From positions 17,099,545 to 17,163,544 of the forward strand of contig NC_090025.1 of NCBI RefSeq assembly GCF_037176765.1: a stretch of 64,000 nt of DNA. The letters run 5' to 3'. Position 1 is the stretch's first letter. Each line of letters begins with the position of its first letter. The notes beneath the pieces are model-generated. The model did not search any database and was not told the origin of the DNA. It was given only the letters and a program-made list of their open reading frames with translations. The DNA is from Anolis sagrei (Eukaryota; Chordata; Lepidosauria; Squamata; Anolidae). Positions 1-9,785 of the stretch are shown piece by piece. The translations under genes and the position numbers were made by a program.

Positions 1-230
1 GATGGTTAAGGTTTTAAAAAATATGGAATGGAATAGGCTTTTAACATTATTTGGACTGTTCAGTGTGGTAATGTTGTATTGTTTAATCATGATTTTTAAA
101 TGATTGAATTGCTGTTGTGTTTTTTACATGTTTTATAAGTTTTGTATGCATGTATTTAATTGTTGGCACTGAATACTGGCCTTTTATGATGTTAGCCAGG
201 GCAGGATACAAATAAAGTATATTATTATTG
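1..230 (+). repeat. L2-type LINE 3' tail
   Basis: The segment resembles the end of an L2-family LINE: a T-rich stretch, then a block reading gcactgaatactggcc and a terminal aaataaagtatattattattg. The same layout recurs at the ends of several better L2 copies in this window. It is degraded, so the family call rests on layout only. Confidence 0.4.
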
Positions 231-633
231 TTATGATAACATGGTGCCTTTGAAATATCATTTGAAATATCAGTCATAGTGGAAATTTCAAATGTAATTC
301 CCGTAGTTTGTTGTATAAATTGTATGTCTAGGGTGGAGGGTGGGAGTGAGGTAAACAATAAAAATAATAAAATAAAATAAAATTGTGCCCTTTACACAAA
401 ATAAGTTTGCTTTTGGAGACTTTTAAAACACATTCAAGTTGTGGACACTTAGCATCCATAGATACAAGTTGTCCACAACAATGGAACATCATTGAGAACC
501 TTAAAGTTAGTCAAAGGTAGAGATAGCAGCCACAGCCAGAACTTAACACGTGGTTTCCACGTGGCACCTTGGGAGGGAAAGTCCCTGGCACAGAAACAAG
601 AAAAACCCACTGGGAATGGATCTATACCAAGCA
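231..633. other. no recognised feature
   Basis: AT-rich sequence inside what should be HNRNPDL intron 1. It includes a short A-rich stretch (aataaaataaaataaaa) near 357-381. No exon, RNA gene or repeat family was recognised. Confidence 0.4.
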
Positions 634-1348
634 TGGCCCACCTTGGTCTTTCCCTCTAGGTGTTTTGGACTTCAATTTGCACAATCATGGAGTTGGAATC
701 ATGGAAGGACCCAAATTTGCACATTACTAGGATGTTGAGTTTTCTGAGCTGCATGGCCATGTTCCAGAAGCGTTCTCTCCTGATGTTTTGCCCACATCTA
801 TGGCAGGCATCCTGTGAGGTCTGTTGGAAACTAGACAAGTGGAGTTTATATATCTGTGGAATGCCCAGGGTAAGAGAAAGAACTCTTATCTGTTTGAAGT
901 AAGTGCGAATGTTGTGATTGGCTAGCTTGATTAACATTGAATAGCCTTGCAACTTCATGCCTGGGGGATATCCTTTGTTGGGAGGTCTGTAGGAAACTAG
1001 GAAAATTGGGTTTATATATCTGTGGAATGTCCAGGGTGGGAGAAAGAACTCTTGTCTGTTGTAGCTAGGTGTGAGTGTTTCAGTTGGCCACTTTAACATT
1101 TGATGGCAGCTTTTAGTTGTGGCTTGTTACTGCCTGGGGGAATCCTTTGATTAGCTGGCCCTGGTTGTTTTCTGTCTAGAATTCCTGTTTCTTGAGTGTG
1201 GTTCTTTATTTACTGTCTTGATTTTAGAGGTTTTTTAAAATACTGGTTGCCAGATTTTGTTCATTTCCATGCTTTCCTCCTTTCTGTTGAAACTCCACAT
1301 GCTTGCGGATTTCAATGGCTTCTTTGTGTGGTCTGACATGGTAGTTCA
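634..1348 (-). repeat. Penelope-like element fragment, antisense
   Basis: The minus strand around 1300-1345 reads NYHVRPHKEAIEIRKHVE, which I recognise as the end of the GIY-YIG endonuclease region of Penelope-like elements. The rest is the family's non-coding 3' end. A block of about 160 bp (around 805-960) is repeated at about 974-1135, so the copy carries an internal tandem duplication. The left end is degraded. Confidence 0.55.
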
Positions 1349-1904
1349 AGGTGCAGGTTATGACCTATAAAGCCCTAAACGATTTGGGTCCCGCCTATCT
1401 TCGCGATCGCATCTCCCTCTATGAACCAGCATGAACTTTAAGATCTTCCAGGGAGGCCCTCCTTTCGCTCCCAGCACGGTTGGGGGACGAGAGAGAGGGC
1501 CTTCTCGGTGGTGGCTCCTCACCTCTGGAACACCCTTCCTAGAGAAATAAGACAGGCTCCATCCCTCCCCTCCTTTCATAAGAGCCTGAAGACCTGGTGG
1601 TTTAAACAAACCTTTGAGAACGACTAGTTCTAGCTCTGCCCCAGATACTGTTGAAATTGGCCATATCTTCTTCTACCAATTACCCAGGTCACTCTCTTCT
1701 GTTAGGCCCTGGAAATGTACAGCCATAGACTCTGCCTAAATTCCCGGGCCCTCTAAAATCACAGTAGCCCAGCCCGGCCTTATAAACTGCCTTGATCAGA
1801 CATGATTATTTTAAATATATGTGCTATTGTGGTTTTAATGCTTATATTGTCTTGTAAATTTTATGTTTATGTTTTTTTTTCTTGTATGAACTGTTTATGT
1901 CTAC
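1349..1904 (+). repeat. L2 LINE 3' end
   Basis: It begins with the widespread L2 C-terminal block (tataaagccctaaacg, then a degenerate stretch ending in gagagagggccttctcggtg) and runs into the 3' untranslated tail. The tail from about 1800 onward is repeated at 3014-3510, marking a local duplication. Confidence 0.65.
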
Positions 1905-1912
1905 TTGGAAAC

Positions 1913-2411
1913 AATTCAAAGTGCTGGTGTTAACCTATAAAGCCCTAAACGACTCTGGCCCTGTTTACCTCTCCGAACGTATTCTCCCCTATGAAACATC
2001 AAGATTATTAAGATCGTCTGGAGGGGCCCTGCTCTCGGTCCCACCGACCTTGCAAGCGCGTCTGGGCCTTCTCGGTGGTGGCCCCTCGACTCTGGAACTC
2101 TCTCCCACTGGAGATCAGAACCGCCCCGTCTATGCTGACATTCAGGAAACAGGTGAAGACTTGGTTATGGAGACAGGCATTCGACGAGTGAGCCAACACC
2201 GAGATATGGATGGAGGATGATGAGCAACGATTTTAGTGTGACGACTGACCATTGTAGTTATTGATTGTAATTGCTGTTTTAATGTTTTTACTGTAATATG
2301 AATTATGATGTTTTATTGATTGTATGTGATATTATGGTTGGAAAGCGGTCTGAGTCCCTCAAGAGAGGTGAGAAGGCCGGTATACAAAACTTTTAAATAA
2401 ATAAATAATAA
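1913..2411 (+). repeat. L2 LINE insertion with target-site duplication
   Basis: An L2 3' end encoding recognisable pieces of the LTYKALNDSGPVYLSERI block, ending in aataaataaataat. It is flanked by TTGGAAAC at 1905-1912 and 2412-2419, an 8-bp direct repeat. The host sequence on either side is the tail of another L2 copy and continues uninterrupted at 2412, so this is a nested insertion. Confidence 0.75.
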
Positions 2412-2467
2412 TTGGAAACCGCTTTGAGTCTCCTTGGGGAGATATAAATAAAGTTTTGTTGTTGTTG
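2412..2467 (+). repeat. L2 tail continuing after nested insertion
   Basis: It reads ccgctttgagtctccttggg then aaataaagttttgttgttg, the end of the L2 copy interrupted by the element at 1913-2411. The uninterrupted equivalent is at 3461-3522. Confidence 0.6.
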
Positions 2468-2568
2468 TTAAGAGTGGTCCAGCATTGCTGTGTTTTCAAA
2501 ACAAATATGCTGTGCCCAGGTTGGTTCATCAAGTGCACATGAGTGTTCCGAAGTTCAAAATGCTACCT
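2468..2568 (-). repeat. Penelope-like GIY-YIG fragment
   Basis: The minus strand reads VHLMNQPGHSI, a conserved piece of the Penelope-like endonuclease region. The same fragment recurs at 3523-3627 in the duplicated copy, with an A-rich expansion inside it. Confidence 0.55.
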
Positions 2569-3013
2569 TGTCCAGAGGAGGGCGACTAAAATGATCAAGG
2601 GTCTGGAGAACAAACCCTATGAGGAGCGGCTTAAGGAGCTGGGCATGTTTAGCCTGAAGAAGAGAAGGCTGAGAGGAGATATGATAGCCATGTATAGATA
2701 GGTGAAAGGAAGCCACAGGGAGGAGGGAGCAAGCTTGTTTTCTGCTTCCCTGGAGACTAGGACGCGAAACAATGGCTTCAAACTACAAGAGAGGAGATTC
2801 CATCTGAACACGAGGAAGAACTTCCTGACTGTGAGAGCCGTTCAGCAGTGGAACTCTCTGCGCCAGAGTGTGGTGGAGGCACCTTCTTTGGAAGCTTTTA
2901 AACAGAGGCTGGATGGCCATCTTTCAGGGGTGATTTGAATGCAATATTCCTGCTTCTTGGCAGGGGGTTGGACAGGATGGCCCACGAGGTCTCATCCAAC
3001 TCTTTGATTCTAT
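2569..3013 (+). repeat. CR1 LINE 3' end
   Basis: It encodes the CR1 C-terminal signature in pieces: [44 protein letters not shown] and VRAVQQWNSL. It ends in the CR1 3' hallmark (ggatggccc then tccaactctttgattctatg). It is truncated at the 5' end, as is usual for CR1. Confidence 0.85.
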
Positions 3014-3510
3014 GACATGATTTTAAATATATGTGCTATTGTGGGCAACTTGGAAAGCGCTGAACAGACTGCGCTCTGGCATCATGAGATGCAGAGCCAA
3101 TCTTAAGAAATGGGGCTACAAAGTGGAAGCCACAACATTCGAGTGTGGAGAAGAGCAAACCACTGACCACCTGCTGCAATGCACCCTGAGCCCTGCCACA
3201 TGCACAATGGAGGTACCTTCTTGTGGCAACACCAGAGGCACTCCAAGTGGCCAGATACTGGTCAAAGGACATTTAATCAACTACCAAGTTTGCAAAATTT
3301 GTGGGTTTTTTCTGTTTGTTTGTTTTGTTCTGTTAGAAATGGAATATAATGGTCTGGTTGCTGATGACACGATAAATAAATAAATTGTGGTTTTAATTTT
3401 TATATTGTGTTGTAAATTTTATGTTTGTGCCATTTTTTTCTTGTATGTACTGTTTATGCTTACTTGGAAACCGCTCTGAGTCCCCTTGGAGAGATATAAA
3501 TAAAGTTTTG
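3014..3510 (+). repeat. L2 tail, interrupted by a LINE insertion
   Basis: The sequence matches 1800-1911 plus 2412-2460. It is broken at 3044 and resumes at 3384, where another LINE end has been inserted. It is the second copy of the local duplication described under findings. Confidence 0.6.
3045..3383 (+). repeat. LINE 3' end inserted in L2, with TSD
   Basis: The plus strand encodes TWKALNRLRSGIMRCRANLK and, after a gap, a CGEEQTTDHLLQC zinc-knuckle-like motif typical of LINE ORF2 C-termini. It ends in cacgataaataaataa. Direct repeats ATTGTGG at 3038-3044 and 3384-3390 flank it. The clade was not assigned. Confidence 0.65.
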
Positions 3511-3799
3511 TTGTTGTTGTTAAGAGTGGTCCAGCATTTCTGTGTTTTCACAAAAAAAAAAAAATGCTGTGCCCAGGTTGGTTCATCAAGTGCGCATGAC
3601 TGTTCCAAAGTGCAAAATGCTACCTTGTCCAGAGGAGGGCAACTAAAATGATCAAGGGTCTGGAGAACAAACCCTATGAGGAGTGGCTTAAGGAGCTGGG
3701 CATGTTTAGCCTGAAGAAGAGAAGGCTGAGAGGAGATATGATAGCCATGTATTGGTTCATTAAGTGCGCATGACTGTTCCAAAGTGCAAAATGCTACCC
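3511..3799 (+). repeat. duplicated Penelope-like + CR1 block
   Basis: This repeats 2461-2700: Penelope-like fragment, then the start of the CR1 3' end. It breaks off at 3752. A further 45 bp (3754-3797) repeats 3580-3624, showing a second small duplication at the edge. Confidence 0.6.
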
Positions 3800-4090
3800 A
3801 TTCCCTTTCTTCCTCCCCCCCCCACTACTTGGGATGGCCCCGCCCACTTCAAGAGGCCCCGCCCACGACACCCAACAGCGCGCGCTCTTCTCTGAGCCAA
3901 TTCTGAAACTCCAAGCCCCGCCCACTGCGCTCCTATAGGCTGCCGATTACGTCATGGAGCTTAGCTAGCCCCGCCCACTGAAAAAAGTGAAGAAAGAACC
4001 CGAGACACAAAGGGAAGCAGCGGAGGGAGGAGCGCGCGCGGCCCAGGAACAGCCAAGTCACGTGTCTGCTTCTCAAGAGAAGGCCTCCTT
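3800..4090. promoter_or_regulatory. GC-box / CRE / E-box cluster in HNRNPDL intron 1
   Basis: A CpG-rich block with four CCCCGCCC boxes (3838-3845, 3857-3864, 3916-3923, 3969-3976), a CRE-like TTACGTCA (3947-3954) and a CACGTG E-box (4059-4064). It lies about 145-370 bp inside intron 1 of HNRNPDL on the minus strand. Sp/KLF, CREB/ATF and bHLH factors bind such motifs; binding here is inferred. Confidence 0.5.
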
Positions 4091-4207
4091 GGCTTCCCAT
4101 GTCCTCTTACTTTTCTTGCAGGACAAAATGGCGCCTGGCTAGACAGCCCCCCTCCCCCCCCTTCAGCGAGGCTGTTCCGCCCATTTGCCTCCCCTCCCCG
4201 CTCCTAC

Positions 4208-4326
4208 CCGTCATCCTGCTGGTTCTTGCTGGCGTTTATTTTCGAGCCTTCCGCGAAATCGTCCTGCCCGCCTCCGGAGCCCGCGTTGTTGTTATTGCTG
4301 CTCCCGTAGTCGGTATTGTCCTCCAT
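4208..4326 (-). CDS. HNRNPDL: HNRNPDL first coding exon (partial gene)
   Basis: HNRNPDL (hnRNP D-like, JKTBP) is a nuclear, shuttling RNA-binding protein with two RRMs that acts in transcription and alternative splicing. Only the N-terminal exon is in the window. The minus strand starts at ATG 4326 and reads MEDNTDYGSS, an Asn/Gly-rich linker, then DDFAEGSKINASKNQQDD. The last block is the segment just before RRM1 in HNRNPDL; HNRNPD has a related but different version, so the paralogue call is firm. The exon holds 39 codons plus two bases (GG) and ends at a canonical donor (gtagga, from 4207), phase 2. No RRM-coding exon was found between 1 and 4207, so intron 1 is over 4.2 kb and the rest lies outside. 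The long-isoform N-terminal extension known in mammals was not recognisable upstream. Confidence 0.9.
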
Positions 4327-4412
4327 ATCAGGGGAGAAAAAAGGGCGCGAGGAAACAACCGGAAGGGTGAGACAAAACAAACAGAACAGACACACTCCTC
4401 GAAGCAAGTGTT

Positions 4413-4500
4413 AAAATGGCGGCCGTGACAAGGGATCCGGCGGGTTTATATATAAGCGCGGTTGTCCAATCAGCGCGGTCCGGCGGCGCATGCGCAGTGT
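4413..4500 (-). promoter_or_regulatory. HNRNPDL: HNRNPDL core promoter
   Basis: Reading the minus strand in order: an NRF1-type site (plus-strand GCGCATGCGCAG, 4486-4497), an inverted CCAAT box (4466-4470), a TATA-like TTATATATA (4455-4447), then a YY1-type AAAATGGCGGC (plus strand, 4413-4423). A TATA box there predicts a start near 4420, giving a 5' leader of roughly 95 nt before the ATG at 4326. Another TAATGGCGGC lies at 4574-4583. The TATA is nearly palindromic, so direction is assigned from the exon, not the box. Confidence 0.55.
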
Positions 4501-4719
4501 CATTCCCTCCAGGCCTGGGTGAAGGGTGGAGGGATTTCTGAGGTGAAGAAAGAGCGCGCCGCGGTTTGAAGAGTAATGGCGGCTCCTCACAGGGAGACAA
4601 AAAGGGGGGCAAGCTCAGTGGCGCCTCTTTTTAACCCTCTCAAAGGCTTACTAGGAAATGAATCCTGCTGCGTTTAGAGGGAAACATTTCCCGACCCTAT
4701 TTAGTGAAAAATATATTGT

Positions 4720-4852
4720 ATTATTGACCTCTTCAGTGTATATTTCTCAGAATAAAGATAGGACAAAGCTTGTGTGCACTGAACAAAAGTGTCACTCATT
4801 ACTCAGACCCTGGCTCTCCTTTCACCCTTTCCTATGGTCTATATTAGGTACT
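4720..4852. repeat. duplicated segment, copy 0 left part
   Basis: It runs from ttgacctcttcagtg to tattaggta and repeats 7123-7250 with few differences. In the other copy the sequence continues directly into ttataggagttgtag; here BovB and CR1 sequence (4853-6712) sits between those two points. Confidence 0.7.
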
Positions 4853-6201
4853 GGAAAAAATCAACTTACATCCCCATACCAAAAAAGGGAAATGCGAAAG
4901 ACTGCTCCAACTTCCGTACAGTGGCCCTTATTTCTCATGCCAGTAAGGTAATGCTCAAGATCCTGCAAGGAAGACTCCAGCAATACATGGAGCAAGAGTT
5001 GCCAGATGTTCAAGCTGGGTTTAGAAAAGGCAGAGGAACGAGAGACCAGATTGCCAATATCCGGATGCTGGATAATGGAGAAAGGCAGGGAGTTTCAGAA
5101 AAACATCTACTTCTGCTTCATTGACTACTCTAACGCCTTTGACTGTGTGGATCATAATAAATTGTGGCAAGTTCTTGGTGGGATGGGCATCCCAAGCCAC
5201 CTTGTCTCTCTCCTGAGGAATCTGTACAAGGACCAAGTAGCAACAGTCAGAACTGACCACGGAACAACAGACTGGTTCAAGATTGGGAAAGGCGTACGGC
5301 AAGGCTGCATCCTCTCACCCAACCTTTTTAACTTGTATGCAGAACACATCATGCGATGTGCGGGGCTGGATGAATGCAAAGCTGGGGTGAAAATTGCTGG
5401 AAGAAACATTAACAACCTCAGATATGCAGATGAGACCACTCTGATGGCCGAAAGCGAGGAGGAGCTGAGGAGCCTTCTAATCAAGGTGAAAGAAGAAAGC
5501 GCAAAAGCCGGGTTGCAGCTAAACATCAAAAAAACCAAGATTATGGCAACAAGAATGATTGACAACTGGGAAATAGAGGGAGAAACCGTGGAGGCTGTGA
5601 CAGACTTTGTATTTCTAGGTGCAAAGATTACTGCAGATGCAGACTGTAGCCAGGAAATCAGAAGACGCTTCCTTCTTGGGAGGAGAGCAATGTCCAGTCT
5701 CGATAAAATAGTGAAGAGTAGAGACATCAGACTGGCAACAAAGATCCGCCTAGTCAAAGCCATGGTATTCCCTGTAGTCACCTACGGATGTGAGAGCTGG
5801 ACCTTAGGGAAGGCTGAGCGAAGGAAGATCGATGCTTTTGAGCTGTGGTGTTGGAGGAAAGTGCTGAGAGTGCCTTGGACTGCGAGAAGATCCAACCAGT
5901 CCATCCTCCAGGAAATAAAGCCTGACTGCTCACTGGAGGGAAGGATACTACAGACAAAGTTGAAGTACTTTGGCCACATCATGAGGAGACAGCAAAGCCT
6001 AGAGAAGACAACTATGCTGGGGAAAGTGGAAGGCAATAGGAAGAGGGGCCGACCAAGGGCAAGATGGATGGATGGCATCCTTGAGGTGACTGGACTGACC
6101 TTGAAGGAGCTGGAGGTGGTGACGGCCGAAAGGGAGCTCTGGCGTGGACTAGTCCATGAGGTCACAAAGGGTCGGAGACGACTGAACGAATGAACAACAC
6201 A
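4853..6201 (+). repeat. BovB (RTE-clade) LINE, 5'-truncated
   Basis: BovB is a non-LTR retrotransposon abundant in squamates and ruminants. The copy starts within reverse transcriptase (STYIPIPKKGNAK) and runs through GFRKGRGTRDQIANI, a frameshift near 5070, FIDYSNAFDCVDHNKLW, RQGCILSPNLFNLY and the C-terminal CESWTLGKAERRKIDAFELW and RRSNQSILQEI blocks. It ends in the BovB 3' end (ggagacgactgaacgaatg). The endonuclease domain is absent. The catalytic box reads LRYADETTL, YADE instead of YADD, which with the frameshift marks it as inactive. After the frameshift the frame is open for 395 codons, so the copy is not very old. Confidence 0.92.
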
Positions 6202-6712
6202 CCTGGGAATATTGTGTCCAATTCTGGGCACCACAATTCAAGAGAGATACTGGCAAGCTGGAATGTGTCCAGAGGAGGGCGGCTAAAATGATCAAGGGTC
6301 TGGAGAACAAGCCCTATGAGGAGTGGCTTAAGGAGCTGGGCATGTTTAGCCTGAAGAAGAGAAGGATGAGAGGAGATATGATAGCCGTGTATAAATATGT
6401 GAGAGGAAGCCACAGGGAGGAGGGAGCAAGCTTGTTTTCTGCTTCCTTGGAGACTAGGACGCGGAACAATGGCTTCAAACTACAAGAAAGGAGATTCCAT
6501 CTGAACATGAGGAAGAGCTTCCTGACTGTGAGAGCCGTTCAGCAGTGGAACTCTCTGCCCCGGAGTGTGGTGGAGGCTCCTTCTTTGGAAACTTTTAAGC
6601 AGAGGCTGGATGGCCATCTGTCAGGGGTGATTTGAATGCAATATTCCTGCTTCTTGGCAGGGGGTTGGACTGGATGGCCCACGAGGTCTCTTCCAACTCT
6701 TTGATTCTATGA
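6202..6712 (+). repeat. CR1 LINE 3' end
   Basis: It abuts the BovB 3' end. It encodes RMRGDMIAVYKYVRGSHREE, FKLQERRFHLNMRKSFL and VRAVQQWNSLPRSVVEAPSL, followed by the CR1 terminus with gattctatgatt. An open frame of 115 codons remains. It is similar to the copy at 2569-3013. Confidence 0.88.
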
Positions 6713-7122
6713 TTATAGGAGTTGTAGTTCATATCCAGAGAGCCCTGTGAAACCAACCAATGAATCTGGACCAAACTTGCCATGGATGATGGGCTTTGCA
6801 TTACCTTCACTCACTACCACAGGTCACTGCAACCCCCCAAAGCGCTTCTTCTCCAATACCAGAAATATAGTTTAATGGTACAATATTAGAAAATGTTGAC
6901 CATTTCTGCTTCCTTGGCAGCCAACTCTCCACAAAAGTCAACATTGACACTGAAATCCAGCTCCGCCTGAGCTCTGCGAGTGCATTCTTCCGAATGAAGC
7001 AGAGAGTGTTTGAGGATCGGGACATCCGTAGGGATACCAAGGTTCTTGTTTATAAAGACATAATGGCAACTGTCTTGGACAGCAGTGGCTCCCAAAGTGG
7101 CCCATTTAAGGTGGAATCAGGT
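6713..7122 (+). repeat. duplicated segment, copy 0 right part, with LINE fragment
   Basis: 6713-6844 is a dispersed repeat (ggagttgtagttc, then aatctggaccaaacttgcca). 6845-7122 is a LINE fragment whose plus strand reads, in shifting frames, VDHFCFLGSQLSTKVNIDTE and RLSSASAFFRMKQRVFEDRD. The whole block repeats 7259-8089, which has an L2 inserted. Confidence 0.65.
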
Positions 7123-8089
7123 ATCATTGACCTCTTCAGTCTATATTTCACAGAATGATAGGACAAAGCTTGTGTGCACTGAACAAAAGTGTCACTCACT
7201 ACTCAGGCCCTGGCTCTCCCTTTACCCTTTCCTATGGCCTACATTAGGTACATCTTGATTTATAGGAGTTGTAGTTCACATCCAGAGAGCACTGTGAAAC
7301 CAACCAATGAATCTGGACCAAACTTGCCACGGATGATGGGCTTTGCAGTACCTTCACTCATTACCACAGGTCACTGCAACTCCCCAAAGTGCTCTTCCTT
7401 CTCTAAATGGTTCTGGCCCAACTTACCTGTCCGAACGAATCTCCTCTTATGAACCTGCTCTTGGTCCTGCCATCTTCACAAGTACAGCTAGTGGGAACGA
7501 GAGAGAGGGCCTTCTCAGTGGTGGCCCCTCGGCTATGGAACACCCTTCCTAGGGAGAGTCAATTGGCTTCCTCGCTCCTGTCATTCTGGAAGAATCTTAA
7601 CGGAGTAACTGATATAATAATGGAATAATTATATGGCATAACTGGACATTGTTTTAATGATTATCGGTTGAAGTATGTTTCATTACAATGTTTGATTTTA
7701 TTGTTACTGATGTTTTTTACATCGTATATTGTAATTGTGTCCTTGGCGGCAATGAATTCTTGCCTTGTAAACTGCCTCGAGTCGCCGGAAGGCTGAGAGA
7801 GGCGGTATAGAAATGTACTAAATAAAATAAATAAATACCAGAAATACAGTTTAATGGTACAATATTAGAAAATGTTGACCATTTCTGCTTCCTTGGCAAC
7901 CAACTCTCCACAAAAGTCAACACTGACATTGAAATACAACTCTGCCTGAGCTCTGCGAGTGAAGCATTCTTCCGAATGAAGCAGAGAATCGGGACATCCG
8001 TAGGGATACCAAGGTGCTTGTTTATAAAGCCATGATAACATAATGGCAATTGTCTTGGACAGCAGTGGCTCCAAAGTGACCCATTTAAG
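7123..8089 (+). repeat. duplicated segment, copy 1
   Basis: Second copy of the unit at 4720-4852 plus 6713-7122. 7123-7258 matches 4720-4852, 7259-7402 matches 6713-6840, and 7833-8089 matches 6850-7120. It carries an L2 insertion instead of the BovB+CR1 insertion of the other copy. Confidence 0.65.
7403..7832 (+). repeat. L2 LINE 3' end inserted in duplicated unit
   Basis: It begins aaatggttctggcccaactt, encodes ASSLLSFWKNL and the preceding APRLWNTLPRESQ block, and ends with gccggaaggctgagagaggc and aaataaaataaataaata. It is absent from the sister copy at 6840-6850, which reads straight through. Confidence 0.7.
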
Positions 8090-9175
8090 GTGGAATCAGG
8101 TGTCAAAGAGGGATGTGTTATTGCCCCAACTTTATTCTCCATCTTCATCTCTATGATACTTCATCTTGCTGATGGGAAGCTTCCCACCGGAGTGAAAATA
8201 ATCTATCGGACAGATGGCAACCTATTTAACCTCAGCAGACTGAAAGCCAAAAGGTTATAACAACATCTGTTATAGAACTCCAATATGCTGATGACATCGT
8301 CTGTGCGCATTCAGAAGAAGACCTACAAGCCACTCTAAACACCTTCGCAGATGCATACGAGAAGCTCGGCCTGTAATTGAACATTGAGAAAACCAAAGTG
8401 TTCTTCCAGCAGTCACCAGCCAATCCCTCTCCAATGCCGGTGATACAGCTTAATGGTGTAACATTAGAAAATGTTGACCATTTTCGCTACCTTGGCAGCC
8501 ACCTCTCCACAAAATACAATATTGACTCTGAAATACAACACCACCTGAGCTCTGCGAGTGCAGCATTTGTCCAAATGAAACAGAAAATATTTGAGGATTG
8601 GGAAATCCATAGGGATACCATGGTGCTTGTTTAAAAAGTCATTGTCTTCCCAACCCTGCGAAACGTGGACTGCCTACAGACATCACATGCAACTCCTGGA
8701 ACGATTCCATCAGCGCTGCCTCCGAAAAATCCTGCAAATCTCTTGGGAAGACAGGCGGACAAATGTCAGCATGCTGGAAGAAGCAAAGACCACCAGCATT
8801 GAAGCGATGCTCCTCCACCATCAACTGTGCTAGACCGGCCACGCTGTTCGAATGCCCGACCACCGTCTCCCAAAGCAGTTACTCTACTCCGAACTCAAGA
8901 ACGGAAAACAGAATGTTGGTGGACAGGAAAAGAGATTCAAAGATTGGCTTAAAACCAACCTCAAAAACTGTGGCATAGACACAGAGAACTGGGAAGCCCT
9001 GGCCCTTGAGCACTCTAACTGGAGATCAGCTGTGACCAGCAGTGCTGCAGAATTCGAATGGAGGGCAAAAGGGAGAAACGTGCCAAGAGGAAGGCACGAC
9101 AAGCTAACCCTGACTGGGACCACCTTCCGTTTGGAAACTCCACTGCAGGAGAACATGCGGAGCAAGAATAGGGCT
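7833..9175 (+). repeat. non-LTR retrotransposon (LINE), 3' half of ORF2
   Basis: The reverse-transcriptase and C-terminal region of a LINE, with several frame breaks. Recognisable pieces are NADDIV-like sequence near 8285, then VDHFRYLGSHLSTKYNIDSE, SSASAAFVQMKQKIFEDWE, CETWTAYRHHMQLLERFHQR, CLRKILQISWEDRRTNVSML, MPDHRLPKQLLYSELKNGK and DTENWEALALEHSNWRSAVT. This is the widespread vertebrate family of endonuclease-reverse transcriptases often mis-annotated as host proteins. I suspect an RTE-X-like clade but cannot place it. A minus-strand relative lies at 23500-24266. Confidence 0.75.
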
Positions 9176-9785
9176 CCACAGCCACCTACGGACCCACCGC
9201 CAAAACATCACATCTGGAGGAAAATATCTTCACTCACTACCACAGGCCACTGCAATCCCCACGAAGGACAGACCAGGACTACACTTGGCACACAGACCTC
9301 CCATGACCCACTTTATGTCCTGTTGCGGTTTGGGGGAGGATGGGCCAAAAATGACAGGATTTGTAGTACCTTCACCAGATTCAGCTCCAACTTCCACAGA
9401 CCACAAATGATGGACCTGAACCAAACTTGGCACACAGACTCCCCATGATCAACGGAATATACTGGAGACATCTGGGGGGGGGGGGGGGAGAGATGATCTT
9501 AATTTATGGGAGTTATAGTTCACCTGTATCCATAGAAACTGTGACCCCCCCCCCCATCAACAATGGATTGGGACCACATTTGGCACCGAGAAGCCCCATG
9601 ACCAACTGAACATACTGCAGGGGTTTGTGGGAATTGACCTTGATTTTGGGAGTTGTAGATCACCCTTATCCAGAGAGTACTGAACCCACCTGATGTCAGA
9701 TCTGGACCAAACTTGGCACACAGACCTAACATGGCCAACTTTGAATACTAGTGGGGTTTGGGGTGATTGACCCACAAATTTGGGA
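9176..9785. repeat. dispersed monomer repeat (Helitron-like body)
   Basis: Repeated phrases such as ggagttgtagatcaccctta, tgatgtcagatctggaccaa and acttggcacacagaccta occur about every 150-180 bp. The same phrases occur at 30430-31020 and 59640-60060, where Helitron-like ends are also seen. Poly-G and poly-C runs interrupt it at 9474-9488 and 9544-9553. Confidence 0.45.

Noticed and set aside
2702-2938. small protein in CR1-like sequence
   Set aside because: It is the CR1 LINE C-terminus, present in several copies (2702, 6288, 56240).
4328-4612. N-terminal extension of HNRNPDL (long isoform)
   Set aside because: The 94-codon minus-strand frame is not in frame with the exon at 4326 and resembles no HNRNPDL N-terminus I know.
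5006-6193. 395-codon open frame as a host protein gene
   Set aside because: It is BovB reverse transcriptase C-terminal sequence, with YADE in place of YADD and a frameshift before it. Such frames are often mis-annotated as host genes.
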